A DNA stretch of 64,000 nt from Tillus elongatus (lineage: Eukaryota; Arthropoda; Insecta; Coleoptera; Cleridae), in assembly GCA_964006375.1 (NCBI GenBank), contig OZ023264.1:171032295-171096294 (forward strand). Reading direction: 5' to 3'. The notes under the pieces are model-generated. The model ran no database searches, had not been told where the DNA came from, and worked only from the letters and a program-made list of their open reading frames with translations. Of this stretch, positions 21,867 to 33,164 are shown piece after piece (the first letter of the stretch is position 1; each line of letters begins with the position of its first letter). The position numbers and the translations under genes were made by a program.

Positions 21867-23230
21867 ATAACTAACTAACAAAGCATGCCGACTTACACCA
21901 AAAAAACTTAAGCTATGTAGTAATCTGTTGCGATTAATGTTTTAAGTATATCCAAATATACCCCACTTACACTTCACAAATCATTTATTTAACAAGTAAA
22001 ATGCCTAAAGGGGATAACGATACATACCTTGTACATAGGCTAAATTAGAAAATAAATTATATAAATCTAATTAACACAACCGGTTAACGAACCTTAAAGA
22101 TAAAAACGCTTAACATCTTGGCACGATTGAGGTAAACTTTTTTTTTCAAATACGTGGCAAAGTATGTAGACGCAGTCTGATCGTGGTTTTAATTTTCTCG
22201 CAATTGGCGTTAATTAAACAAGATCCTGATTAAACTTTATAGAGGCGCGAGAACAAATAGCAAGAAAAGAAAATATATTTCTGTTTACCAGGATTAACTG
22301 GTTGAAGGCAAATGGAAGCAATTAAATCTAAAATCGAATATGTCAATTAAGTTAACTACATTGCGATAGGCATTTCGTATATTTATTGTGACGGGGACGA
22401 TTTTTGTTTCTGCAATTAATTTAGAAGAAATGTTTCTGACGTACAGCTAATGAGAAAAAAGGTCCGGATAATTAATGAAAATTTTTTCTGCATCCATTAC
22501 TTAGCAAGCCCCTTTCAATAACCCTTTGTGAATTCTGTTTACCAAAGGGTCAGGATCTTTGTTATTTTGTAAAGCGCGACTCTGATTTAGTACACTTTTG
22601 TGTTCTGCATAAAAATATTATGAAATCCGAAAAAAATATTCCACATTTAGTTCACTACTAGTCTTTATATTTTAATATTACATTATTTTCGTACACATAA
22701 AATAAAATACATGTCTGGTGACTCGGGCTCATCTTAAAAAAAATTGGGACGCAGCAAGTGCATTATCCTAGCGTGTTTTCATAACATTGTATAAATCATA
22801 ATGCAACCCACCTTTTTCCTAAGCATATCATTGGACATGTTTAAACTTGTGTATGTAAAATTTTGTCCCTGGATGATGAATAACCTTCCAATGTCACTAC
22901 ATTTTCTGGACACACACACAAACAGATCAAATTAAGTAGCTGGTTTCTGGATTACAATTATTCAACTAAACCTAATTTTGGTATATTGCATCTGTAGTTT
23001 GTCGGCAATATTAAAATTCATAAAAATTGATTTACGACTTTCAAAATAGCATTTTCAAAAAAAATTTCAATTATCCATGGAAAAATCCGATTCTCAGAAC
23101 TGACCAACGAACTCAGCCTCCAGCTTCCGAAAAGAATTTTCCAGGGCAATGAAAAAAAAAGGGGAAGTCTTTCGGTGGCGCAGAAGCTTCGCAAATCATA
23201 TTAGACTCTCAAATATTATATACAATAATA
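21867..23230. other. Mostly unassigned; one family A end
   Basis: The only recognised piece is GGGACGCAGCAAGTGCATTAT at 22747-22767, a family A terminus followed by a diverged interior. No coding region. Confidence 0.5.
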
Positions 23231-23296
23231 ATACCTTTATTATCCATTTTGACAGCATACACAAGCTACATTGGATTTGTCAGCCTTTTACAATAA

Positions 23297-25274
23297 TTAA
23301 TTTGTCACAACATTAAAATATTCATTTAACGTATAAAAACACTGGTCTGATAGAAAAGAAGAAACTTGACTTTTAAACACCTTAATATTTTGGATATTTT
23401 TTAAATTATTGGGAAGATGATTGGATATTTTTAATCCAATATAGTTTGGAGAGTCTTTTATCATCTTAGTTCTAGCATACGGAACATAACAGTTACAAGC
23501 CTGTCTGGTACTGAAGGTATGAACATCACCGTTTAGTTTAAATTTATCACTATTTATAAAAACATATATACACAACTCTAAAATATAAAAACATATCACA
23601 GTTAAAATTTTATGACTAGAAAAGTAGACCCGGCATGACGTCATCTTTCCTATGTTGAAAATAGAGCGTATTATTCTTTTTTGAGCGATAAAGACATCAT
23701 GCAGCAAGGTAGAATTACCCCAAAGACATATACCGTACCTCAGTCTAGAATCAATATGACTGTAGTATAAAGATATTAGTTGCTTTTCAGTCAAAACATT
23801 TCTTATATTTATCAATAAAAAATTAAGAGATGCAAGTCTTGAAACCAATGTGGTACAATGCAACTTCCAGTTGAGATGTTTATCAACGTGTACTCCAAAG
23901 AACTTGTAGTTATTGACACACGTTAGATAAGTATTGTCAACACCCACACTAAGTATATCAACTTCCCTCTGACGCGGATGAAATCTCACCATCTCTGTCT
24001 TCGACGAATTAAAATATATGAGACACCAAAAGAACCAACTCTTTAAGTTATTAAAAACATGATGACACTTATTACTCAAAGCATCATCTGTCTTTTCAGA
24101 AACGATTAGAGACGTATCATCCGCATATAGAGTAAAATGCGCATCAGGAGATACTTTATCAAGCTCATTGACGTAAAGGGTAAAAAGAATATGGCCCAGT
24201 ACTGAGCCTTGAGGCACACCAGTAGAAACAACAACACGCTCATAACATACCCTACTTATTCGTTCTGATGTCTTGAACTTTATCTCAGTATACTGTTCTC
24301 TGCCCGTCAGGTAAGAAGCAATCCAGCCAAGCGCATTACCTCTCAAACCATAACAATAAAGCCTGTCACACAGTACTCTATGGTCAACACAATCGAAGGC
24401 CCTGCTGAGATCACAAAAAATCCCAACAGGGCACTCACCTGCCTCCAAACAAGTGACTAAGCCCTGATAGAAGTCAATGAGAGCCGTTGTAGTGGAGTGA
24501 CCCTCCCTAAAGCCATGCTGAGAGGCAGACAATATACCACACGACTGCAAAAATTGTTCCAAGCGATTCAGATAGCTATATTCAAATACCTTTGAAAAAG
24601 TCATAGATAATGTAATCAGGCGATAGTTGTTCAAAATAGTTGGATCATTCTTTTTTATTAAAGGAAAGCCCTTACCAACCTTTAGGTCACTAGAAAAGAT
24701 ACCCGACTCAAATGAAAGATTTACCAAGCAGGCAAGAGGCTTTATAATATGTCTTAAAACTTTCTTAACTAAAAAAGGTGGAATTTCGTCTCGACCGCAC
24801 GAAGACTTATTTTTAATTTTTTTTATTAACAAAATATACAACTCGTCTTCACTAAAAGGCAGTAAATACATTGTTTTGTTATTGGGTTTTGTCGAAACGT
24901 TTAAAGGAGGTAAGTCCTTAGGAATGTTTTTAATAATATTTTTAGGTGCTTCTACAGAAAACGAATTGAATAAGTTAGCGATTTCCCGTGGATCTGTAAC
25001 TAGCCTTTCTTCGTCTCGTATTACAATATTGTTATGTTCATTGACCTGCTTGCCGCTTAGTTCCGAAATCATATGCCATGCGGCTTTAGTTGGATTATCA
25101 GAAGCCAGAATCCTATGTTGGCAGAAATTCCTTTTAGTACATCTTACAAGTTTTTTATGAGCAGCCCTTGCAGCCCTGTAAGAATCATCCACCTGAGGAG
25201 AAACACTTCTCAATAAAAATAAGTCTTTAAGTCTTGCACTAGAGGCTCTGACCTCAGAAGTAACCCACTCACGG

Positions 25275-25277
<3 letters not shown>
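23297..25277 (-). CDS. LINE reverse transcriptase (Jockey/CR1-like), uninterrupted but 5'-truncated
   Basis: Minus-strand frame open from the (TA)n junction at 25277 to the stop at 23297; no ATG start, the first listed residue at 25213 being a TTG. About 660 residues. RT motifs, numbered from 25213: YRLITLSMTFSKVFE (197-211), FCDLSRAFDCVDH (266-278, motif A Asp 268), STGVPQGSVLGHILF (330-344, motif B), LYADDTSLI (362-370, motif C), then NSSKTEMVRFHP. The C-terminal thumb region ends without RNase H. The apurinic endonuclease expected upstream is absent, so this is a 5'-truncated insertion. Some conserved positions differ from usual (SVLGHILF for SVLGPILF), suggesting neutral drift despite the open frame. 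The 3' end is near 23230, where ATAATAATACC may be its tail. Confidence 0.9.

Positions 25278-25359
<82 letters not shown>
25278..25359. repeat. (TA)n microsatellite
   Basis: TA tract exactly at the 5' break of the LINE frame. Confidence 0.95.
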
Positions 25360-25360
<1 letters not shown>

Positions 25361-26840
25361 AGATGATTTTATTTGTGTGGTATTGTATATATTTTGTATA
25401 TGTTTAATTTGTGTAAGTTTTGTATTATTAGTAAATAAGGTGTATATTATTAAAGGTGTAAATTGTTTACTAATGGTGTTTTCTTGCCGTTTTCTTTGTT
25501 TGCTGTAGGCTTTAATCTGTTTTAAAACGTGTTCAGTTTTTCTTAATGTGTGTGAGTGTTTTGGTTTTTTATGTGTTGTTTATGGTAAGTATACTCGTCT
25601 TAAGTTTTTATGTAAGACTCTGTATTTCAGAAAATATAACGATTAATGAAATATACCTCTAGTACCAATTAAAACATCAATGATCTGATTACAACACATC
25701 ATACACCTACCTTTTATGTAGCTGTTCAGTCGGACTCTCTATTTATTTACGTGGTGGTTTCAAATACCCTGCAAATAGTTTTAAAAACAACGCCTAGCGC
25801 CAAAACCTGTGTTTTGTTTTTTGATTATTATGAATTTCTATACTTTTATTTTTATATTTATTCTTTTGTTGGTTCCAAATATATTAATCATATCATTAGT
25901 ACTCTTTTTTAAATAAAAAAATATTGAACAGTTTATTAGTCTTTTAATTACAATGATTTTATAAATTCTCCTTGACAATAAAAAATTGTATGATAAATTT
26001 TGGGTTAACTAGCATTCATTAGTGAATCTTTTTTTGTTTATGTATTATTGGCCTTTTTAAATTAAAACTTTTTGATAAATACTTATTTTAAAAACATACA
26101 AAATAACTGTGTAGTGATATAAAAAATTTAGTTTACTTATTTTATATTATCATTATGTACACATGTCATGTCTACAAAGTTCAAATTGATTCTAATTTTA
26201 CATGTTCCCACGTCCTAGATCAGTATAGGACGACCTCTGTATTTGGTGTAAGAACTAAGAGTTTTATCAATCACCCTTGACAATGTTTTCGTTTTACTTG
26301 AAACGAAAACCATTTTAAATTCACAAATGTCAGTTAAAATGTGAGGTTAAATTTGCTACATATGAATTTGTTTTACGTTTGACCAATAAATATATTGGTT
26401 TTAGTCCAAAAACGGTTTACTGTTATAGTAGCTAGATGTTTATAATCGTATCACAGTGATGTAAATGTGGTTGTACTCACTGTTTTATTATATGTATGTC
26501 GCAATTTATGTTCCCCTGGGTCCTTATAACAAACCTTTAATTTCACGACACTTACTTAGTTCCCATCCCACTTTTAATTACGTTTTCAGATCAGGTTTAA
26601 CAGTGTATCGCTTCCTTCACTAACGAACGAACAACGACGATTTCAATGGTCTTAAACAAATCCTTGTTGATTTTCCCCTTTCACTGGCTGTTTCCATGGA
26701 TACAATGCAACCCAAGTAACTATCTCAAGTAAAATTTTAAGATGCCAAAATTATTAATATTGAATATTATGACCACATCATTTTTCCTTAAAGTATTAAT
26801 TTTCATTTAATGACTTTTCTGGTCCAAAATTTCTACATGT
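25360..26840. other. No recognisable feature
   Basis: AT-rich, TTTTG-rich in the first part. A short inverted pair (GTTTTCGTTTTACTTGAAACGAAAAC, split as two 10-base arms) lies at about 26287-26312. No coding signal. Confidence 0.5.
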
Positions 26841-26846
26841 TTTTGT

Positions 26847-28250
26847 TCTGAAAAAATGCGCACCAGAACTAGCTCGTGTCCTGACTCATCTGTTTCAGAT
26901 ATCTTACAATAGAGGCATATTCCCTAGTAACTGGAAAACTGCTCGAGTACAACCCGTCCCCAAGAAAGGACCCCAAGCGCTTCCTAGCAACTACAGGCCT
27001 ATTTCTCTCCATTCGGTCGTGTCTAAAGTGATGGAAAAGTATATAAACACCAAATTACTAAAATTTCTTGAAAAACACGGTCTAATCCACGACAGGCACG
27101 ACCTCCTTTCCTTTGTCGCCCATTATTGGAAGAATGGAAGACATATTCAAAGTATTCGACCAGGTCTGGCACGCAGCGCTGCTCCATAAACTTCCGGCCT
27201 ATGGCCTATCACCAAAACCCTATACCTGGACAGCCAATTTCCGCTCCAAGCGGAGCATTTCTGTTGTCGTGGATGGTCATTCCTCTAAACTGTATCCAAT
27301 TAATGCAGGAGTTCCTCAAGGTTCAGCTTTAGCCCCTACTTTGTTTCTTCTCCACATCAATGATCTTCTCTCTAGCACATCCAACCCAGTTTATAGTTAC
27401 GCGGACGATAGCACACTCAACTATACAATATTCTAAGCCTGTCTCTTTAGCCCAATTAGATGAGGATCGCAGACTCATGGAGGGTTCTGTCTCTGTGGAT
27501 CTCTAAAAAATATTAGACTTGTGCAATTCAACTCCACCAAATCTCAGTCTTGCTTTATATCTCATAAGAGATACACCAGCCCTAGACACATCACAATGAA
27601 CAACCAAGTTATTCAAAGTAATGAGTCATTTTCACTTGTTGCCATTTCTGTGGATCGAAATCTCAATTGGCACCAACATGTCACATCAATTGCAGAAGCG
27701 GCTGCTAAGAAATTAGGTTTTCTCTTCCGGGCTCGCAAATACTTTTCACCAGCTAATCTCTATACCTTATATACTTTACAAATAAGGCCAAACCTCGAAT
27801 ACTGCTCTCACATCTGGGGTTTTGCTGCCGCTTCTACACTCGCTATCCTGGACTCCATTCATAAGAGAGCTATCCGTCTCATCGGTGACCCTACCCTTAA
27901 CCAAAACCTGCCATCCCTTGCCCATCGACGTGACGTTGGTGACCTCTCTCTCTTTTATAGATATCTGCACGGGCACTGCTCAAATGAGCTTTCTTCCATA
28001 GTTCCTCCACCTGCTGCCCCCAACAGATTTACCAGGGGAACAGAGCGAATGCACCCTTTTACTGTCTAGGTCACCAGGTATACAACATCTTGGTATGCCC
28101 GTTCTTTCTTCCCGAAGACTTCTAAGTTGTGGAATTCCTTGCCGGCACCTGTTTTACCTTCTCCTTCGAAACTCCAAACTTTCAAGTCCAGAATTAACAA
28201 GTTTCCTCCTTGTCGACACCCACGGTACAATAGTATTTAGGCTGTAAGCC
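26847..28250 (+). pseudogene. LINE reverse transcriptase relic (CR1/L2/Jockey-like)
   Basis: Plus-strand non-LTR relic. It begins within the RT domain: LARVLTHLFQISYNRGIFPS, then WKTARVQPVPKKG and SNYRPISLHSVVSKVMEKY (about 26870-27045). A shift near 27110 gives FKVFDQVWHAALLHKLPAYG (motif A), NAGVPQGSALAPTLFLLHIN (motif B) and SYADDSTLN (motif C, about 27395-27420). After another shift comes VDRNLNWHQHV, the thumb region, and the C-terminal AHRRDVGDLSLFYRYLHGHC (27521-28069). A stop at 28067-28069 precedes a residual ..SKLWNSLPAPVLPS (to about 28245). The 5' endonuclease half is missing. Related in style to the endonuclease fragment at 43.7 kb, though they cannot be proven to be one family. 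Confidence 0.88.
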
Positions 28251-28429
28251 CTCATGGTGTGTTGTTGAAATATAAAAAAATGTCATTATATTCTGCCTTA
28301 AACAATGAACAGTTTTGTGCCCACCCCTTTTGAATATAAATGTTCTTTGAAGTTTATTTTCCTTGTTAAAAATTGGCGCGGGTTTGATTTTTGTATCGTA
28401 GTTCTCAGTAACTTCATCACACAAAATTT

Positions 28430-28550
28430 TATTATGAATGACAGCAGCGGTATAGTGTGGGGGTGCTCCCTCTTGCTGAAACGTTAATTCATTTTCATTG
28501 TAACGGTTACTGTGTTTACAAATTTCTGTTAGCTCTGAATCAGTCACATT
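28430..28550 (-). pseudogene. Mariner transposase scrap, minus strand
   Basis: Reads NELTFQQEGAPPHYTAAVI, the second catalytic block of a mariner transposase with the Asp changed to Glu (QQEGAPPHY for QQDGAPPHY). The remainder of the frame shows no other motif. Confidence 0.65.
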
Positions 28551-28589
28551 TTCTAATATCTGCTAATGCATTCTCCTAGAAGCTGCTTA

Positions 28590-28845
28590 CTGGGCGAAGA
28601 AGAGCCACAGAAGGGCTGGAAGGGCGCTAGATTTACACCCTTCAAACTCTTTTTGTGGGGCCACCTGAAAAATAAGATTAACACTACACTGCCAGTATGC
28701 ATAGACGATTTACGCTAACGCGCCATTGCCGAATGTTAACAAATTACACCTGAAATGCTTCGCAACGTTCGAAACCGCTTTGAACAAAACCTATACTATT
28801 TCTTGGAATTTGAAGTTCAACATTTCAAATATCTAATAATTAGCA
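28590..28845 (+). pseudogene. Mariner transposase scrap, C-terminus, plus strand
   Basis: Reads FTPFKLFLWGHLKNKINTTL, then QITPEMLRNVRNRFEQNLYY and FEVQHFKYLI, matching the C-terminus of the copies at 1.1 and 31.3 kb (LDLFLWGHLKSRIF, ITPQMIQNVRARFEQNLYF, QQFEHLLK). In-frame stops are present. It lies head-to-head with the previous scrap. Confidence 0.8.
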
Positions 28846-29182
28846 CCCTTTTAAACAGTAATAAAAAATAATGTACAAAGCTTAGCAGACAACATTTTGA
28901 TATCCGTTCTCAAAACCTACGTAAACGATTTTAAAAAACCAATACTTTTCAAGAAGAAAATTTTATTAGTTTTAAAATGAGATGTCACTCAATACCCATT
29001 TCTATTTGAAGTTTTAGGAGTCAAATTTACCCCACCTAGAGGGATGAACTGACAGAGTTGAAAAAATTGGCAAAACTTGTTTCCTCTGAAATAAAAATTG
29101 ACGGGTGCAGGCGATTTTTTTTTATAACGGAAAATATGAAAAATTGGATTTCTTTCGTTTTCGCTGCGCCACTCTTGTATAT
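28846..29182 (+). repeat. Right TIR of a long-TIR mariner relative
   Basis: Follows the C-terminal scrap and ends TTTCGTTTTCGCTGCGCCACTCTTGTA, comparable to the right ends at 2550-2580 (CGTTTTCAATGCGCCACC). Diverged; no left partner found. Confidence 0.65.
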
Positions 29183-30306
29183 TACCCAATATGTGCGCCC
29201 GGAGGCAATATTTTTCAGTCTTAAATATTACGGTAGCATTACTTGAGCTTGTGTTTGTACATATTATAACATAACTACTTGCCACACTTTGTACATACAT
29301 TTTTATGAACTGCAATTGCCGGCTTCCTATATTACCCCCTTGTCCAGTCGTAACTCACGTAACTGCAATTACTGTGTAACGTAGGCAGGTATATAATCTG
29401 CAACATAAAACTAAATTCGTGGTTATGCAGTACTTTTTTATAGAGATAGGCGAGTTCTAATTTATGTAATCCCTGCAGCGCTCTGGGTGGTAATGTAATA
29501 GAGATAAAGTATAAAAGAACAAAATTGAGGTGGCGACTTGGGAACGTCACAACTTATCTACTAAATTCAGGCCTCGTACGTGTTGTTGGGCCACGTGACA
29601 ACATACGTGACACGCCGGCACTTGCTATAAATATTTATCCAATTATTTGGAACTGATATACCTAAAACTGATTTGCCTCTTGGTAAACGAGAGCAAGCAG
29701 GCGATGAAACTTGAACCTGCTTCTTTATAAATTGAGAAGCAAGGACATCGGCATTTTATGAACTTGTTCGTGCTCTTGCTTTGTTTACGACGTTATTTAT
29801 TTGGGGAGTAGGCTTTTATGTTAGAAAGCTGATGCGCTGTCGTATCTAAATTTACAAGTAAGTATCTTGTGACTACATATGCTTTTATTAGAACTTAATG
29901 TCATATAAAGCTATAACAATTTTGTATAATACAGTGATCCACGTAAGATTTAACACCTCTTATCTTCTTAACGAATTTTCGTAAAAAAAATTGGCTAATA
30001 AGGAGATGTCTACTTTTGATTACTCAAATAGACGCAAACTAGGCACCCTAGAAGTGATATCTACCGTCAGTTTTAATTTTTATGCATACATATACAGAGT
30101 GTTTCACCAAACACGAGTTACATCACCCGGTATAATGCTGTATTGGTATCACATATACATGGAGTGATAGGATGTTAAGCAGACGTTCAACGCAGATATG
30201 TTAAAACCGCTGATAAATTTGGTTTAGCTTATTATTTGTTTAAGTTGTTCTATTCCATAATGTCACCTAAGCATAATGTAGTTAATGAATAGATGCAATG
30301 TAGAAT
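29183..30306. other. Mostly unassigned; inverted family A tail
   Basis: About 29965-30100 resembles the reverse complement of the family A right segment (ACGAATTTTCG, AAACTAGGCACCCTAG, GTCAGTTTTAATTTTTATGC), followed by TACAGAGTGTTTCACC, which resembles a mariner-type terminus. The rest shows nothing. Confidence 0.45.
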
Positions 30307-30310
30307 ATTA

Positions 30311-30745
30311 CGACGCTCGCAAAGAATAACATCGTAACTCGATTTTTGGCAATGAGTTACGACATCGTTTCTATATAAAAATACCCTCTTTTTTATTAAC
30401 ACCACATTTGTCGTATTTTTTTTTCTTTAAATAACCACTTTATGAAAAAAGTTGTTTTATCGTATCTCATCCTGATACAGAATCGTCCCAAATATTATCG
30501 TAACTGCAGTTACGATTGCACTGAATAACACTTAAAATAAATAATTTTATCTTATCTAGAGTTGAATATTTGAAATATATAATGTATGCGATATGATATC
30601 TATATATCACCTTTAGGTTGTGTCCAAATTACATGTTAAATTTTGAAAATCCGTCTTATTATGAAAAAAAAAACTTAAAAACTTTGAACTCGGTTTCTGC
30701 AGAATGGCAATTTTTGGGATACGATGTTATTCTTTGCGAGCGTCG
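30311..30745. mobile_element. MITE-like element with ATTA target duplication
   Basis: Begins CGACGCTCGCAAAGAATAAC and ends with its reverse complement at about 30722-30745; the inverted repeats continue in weaker form for about 40 bases. ATTA flanks both sides (30307-30310 and 30746-30749). At 435 bp with no coding region it fits a non-autonomous DNA transposon. Confidence 0.75.
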
Positions 30746-30750
30746 ATTAT

Positions 30751-30753
<3 letters not shown>

Positions 30754-30821
<68 letters not shown>
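30754..30821. repeat. (TA)n microsatellite
   Basis: TA tract between the MITE and mariner copy 2. Confidence 0.95.
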
Positions 30822-30827
<6 letters not shown>

Positions 30828-31115
30828 GGCGCATTGAAAACGAAACAGAACGATTTGCGTCCAGAGAACATTTTTTTTAAGAAACGCTGAAACACGTTAA
30901 TTTTAATATTAAGGGCGACATGTTTTTACATAAAACTCAACTTTGTCACATCAACGCCTTAAGGGTGGTGATAACAACCCTTATATTTTAAATAGGGAAC
31001 ATGGGTCGACTGTTACATCATTTGAAAGCTCTCTTTTTTCTGAATTCAGCACACTAATTTTTTTGGAAGTTTTATCAGCTCGTTTAAAAATTATTCACAG
31101 TTGAAGATGCAAAAA

Positions 31116-31223
31116 CGCATTTCACTCATTCCGATAAGAAATGTGCTGATAATCAACGTTTTGTTGGTTTGTAAACAAAAAATTGACTATCAGAACATTT
31201 CTTATCGGAATGAAAGAAATGCC
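31116..31223 (+). other. Subterminal hairpin upstream of transposase (copy 2)
   Basis: Arms 31116-31144 and 31195-31223 pair at 26 of 29 positions. Relative to copy 1 one arm has T to G (GATAAGAAATGT) and the other has A to C (ACATTTCTTATC), so the pair is kept. Confidence 0.75.
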
Positions 31224-31287
31224 GTTTATTATTTCAGTTTATCGGTCTGTTTGATACTTGATAGTACTACCGAAAATTAATTTCACA

Positions 31288-32366
31288 ATGGTGTATTCTG
31301 TAGAAGAAAGAGTTGAAATAATTACTCTTTTTTTCAAAAACGATGACTGTGCCAACCGTACCGCAAATTTGTTTAGTGAACGAGATCCGAACAGACATGT
31401 TAACAGAAAATACATTTTGGAGTTAGTTGCAAAGTTTCGACAAAGTGGTTCAGTAGCCAACAAATAACGGGATCCTGAACGTGAATTTTAGGTTAGAAAT
31501 GAGATTACTGAGACTGAAGTTTTAGGACAAATTCCTGCAGACCCAACTTTGAGCACGACAAAACTGGCCACTGTTTGAAACATCAAAAGAAGAACTATTC
31601 AGCGAATATTGAAGATCATAAATTTCACCCGTATAAAATTCATCTTGTACAACAACTGAATGAAGATGATTTTGATCGGCGGCTGAAGTTTTGTGAAGTT
31701 ATGACTGCACGAATAGCTGATAACGGGAACTTTCTGTTCAATATCTGTTTTTCAGACGAGTGTACGTTTTTATTTAACTCTACAGTCAATCGTCATAATT
31801 GTCGTTATTGGGCAGATAATAATCCAATAAATTTTCACGAAGTCCAAACTCAAACTCCACAGAAATTGAATGTCTGGACTGGCATTTTTGGAGACCGTTT
31901 AATCGGACCAATTTTTCTTGATGGCAATTTGAGTGGCGAAACGTATTTTGAGTTACTAGAAGATATCGCTTACTCTCTACGAAATTACATTGTTGAAAAT
32001 GATGATCGCTATCAAGAAAATCAGTTAGAGTTTCAACAAGATGGAGCTCTTATGCATTTTTCACAACGTGTTAGAGAGTTTTTGAACAAAGAGTTTCCAG
32101 GACAATGGACTGGGCGTAGAGGTGCTATTGAGTGGCCCCCTAGATCACCGAATTTAACTCCTTTAGACTTCTTTCTATGGGGCCATTTAAAACGTAGAAT
32201 TTACGCAACACAACCGGAGTCTCTGGAAGAATTACGACGACGCATTGTTGAAGAATGCCGTCTAATAACTCCACAAATGCTCCAGAATGTCAAAGTTCGT
32301 TTTGAACAAAGTTTGTACTTTTGTATGGAAGCTGGTGGTCAACAATTGGAACACTTACTTAACTAG
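31288..32366 (+). pseudogene. Mariner/IS630-type transposase (copy 2), frameshifted
   Basis: Starts MVYSVEERVEIITLFF and is open to a TAA at 31465-31467, just after SVANK. The stop and a shift separate it from the long frame 31575-32366, which carries CFSDECTFLFNSTVNRHN, FGDRLIGPIFLDGNLSGETY, FQQDGALMHF and PPRSPNLTPLDFFLWG. In the third catalytic block SPD has become SPN, so the last acidic residue is lost. The C-terminus is ITPQMLQNVKVRFEQSLYF. Two-thirds of the protein is in one frame, making this the better preserved of the pair, but it is inactive. Confidence 0.92.
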
Positions 32367-32555
32367 ATAAACATTTTTGAACGTTTGGATTTTTTTTTTA
32401 ACGAAAAATTGACTAATTAGTGAATTTCTTATCACAATGAATGAAATACGTTCTTGCAACTCCAACTGTGAATAATTTTTAAACGAGTTCCTAAAACTTC
32501 CAAAAAAATTAATGTGCTGAATTCAGAAAAGAAAGAACTTTCAAATGATGTAACG

Positions 32556-32582
32556 CTCGGTCTGTTTCGTTTACAATGCGCC

Positions 32583-32662
<80 letters not shown>

Positions 32663-32689
32663 GGCGCATCGTAAACGAAACAGACCGAG
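32556..32689. repeat. Two facing mariner ends around (TA)n
   Basis: Arms 32556-32586 and 32659-32689 are reverse complements at 30 of 31 positions, both ending GGGTGGCGCAT at the TA tract (32587-32658). The right-hand arm is the start of another element. Confidence 0.85.
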
Positions 32690-33160
32690 TGTTACTCGGA
32701 ACAGTTACAGGCACTTCGATCTGAAATTTTCAGCATAGATCTAGTCAATGTCTATCTTTCAAATGAAAATACTTTCAATTTGGCGGCACATTTGGTTGCA
32801 CCGCAAACAGCAGCCAACTGGTTTATTTTAAATAGAACAGCATATATTATTGTATATTTGGATTCGCCTCTAACTTTCATATCGACATTGCTTAAACCAC
32901 CATGTTCTAATTTTCTAAGATTTCTGAGATATTCGTGAATTTTCGTTATTTTTGACGTATGAACAACTTCATAGACCAGGATATCTACCAAATGATAATT
33001 GCTATAAATCTAAAACTTCCTGAAATGTTTAGAAAGACGTTAAAGTATTTATCCTAATGGCAATTTTTCCGAAGATGTATCCATTAACTGACATTATGGG
33101 CATTAGAAAATCTTTAAAATCCCACAATTCTCAAATGGAACATCCTGTGTTTTATAACAA
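32659..33160 (+). repeat. MITE-like sequence beginning with a mariner end
   Basis: Starts with the mariner terminus and ends ACATCCTGTGTTTTATA near 33160, an end that does not match the start. It shares GGCGGCACATTTGGT with the 9.8-kb sequence. Probably one non-autonomous element or two fused fragments; non-coding. Confidence 0.45.
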
Positions 33161-33164
33161 TACT

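Larger units (their letters stand above)
30822..32588 (+). mobile_element. Long-TIR Tc1/mariner element, copy 2
   Basis: Close relative of 665-2581. The left TIR is full length. The right side keeps the inner TIR (to about 32554) but its outer ~215 bases are replaced by a short variant end, GCTCGGTCTGTTTCGTTTAC up to 32586. TA tracts flank both ends. Confidence 0.88.

Noticed and set aside
24627..25160. 177-residue plus-strand frame
   Set aside because: Antisense shadow of the minus-strand LINE RT.
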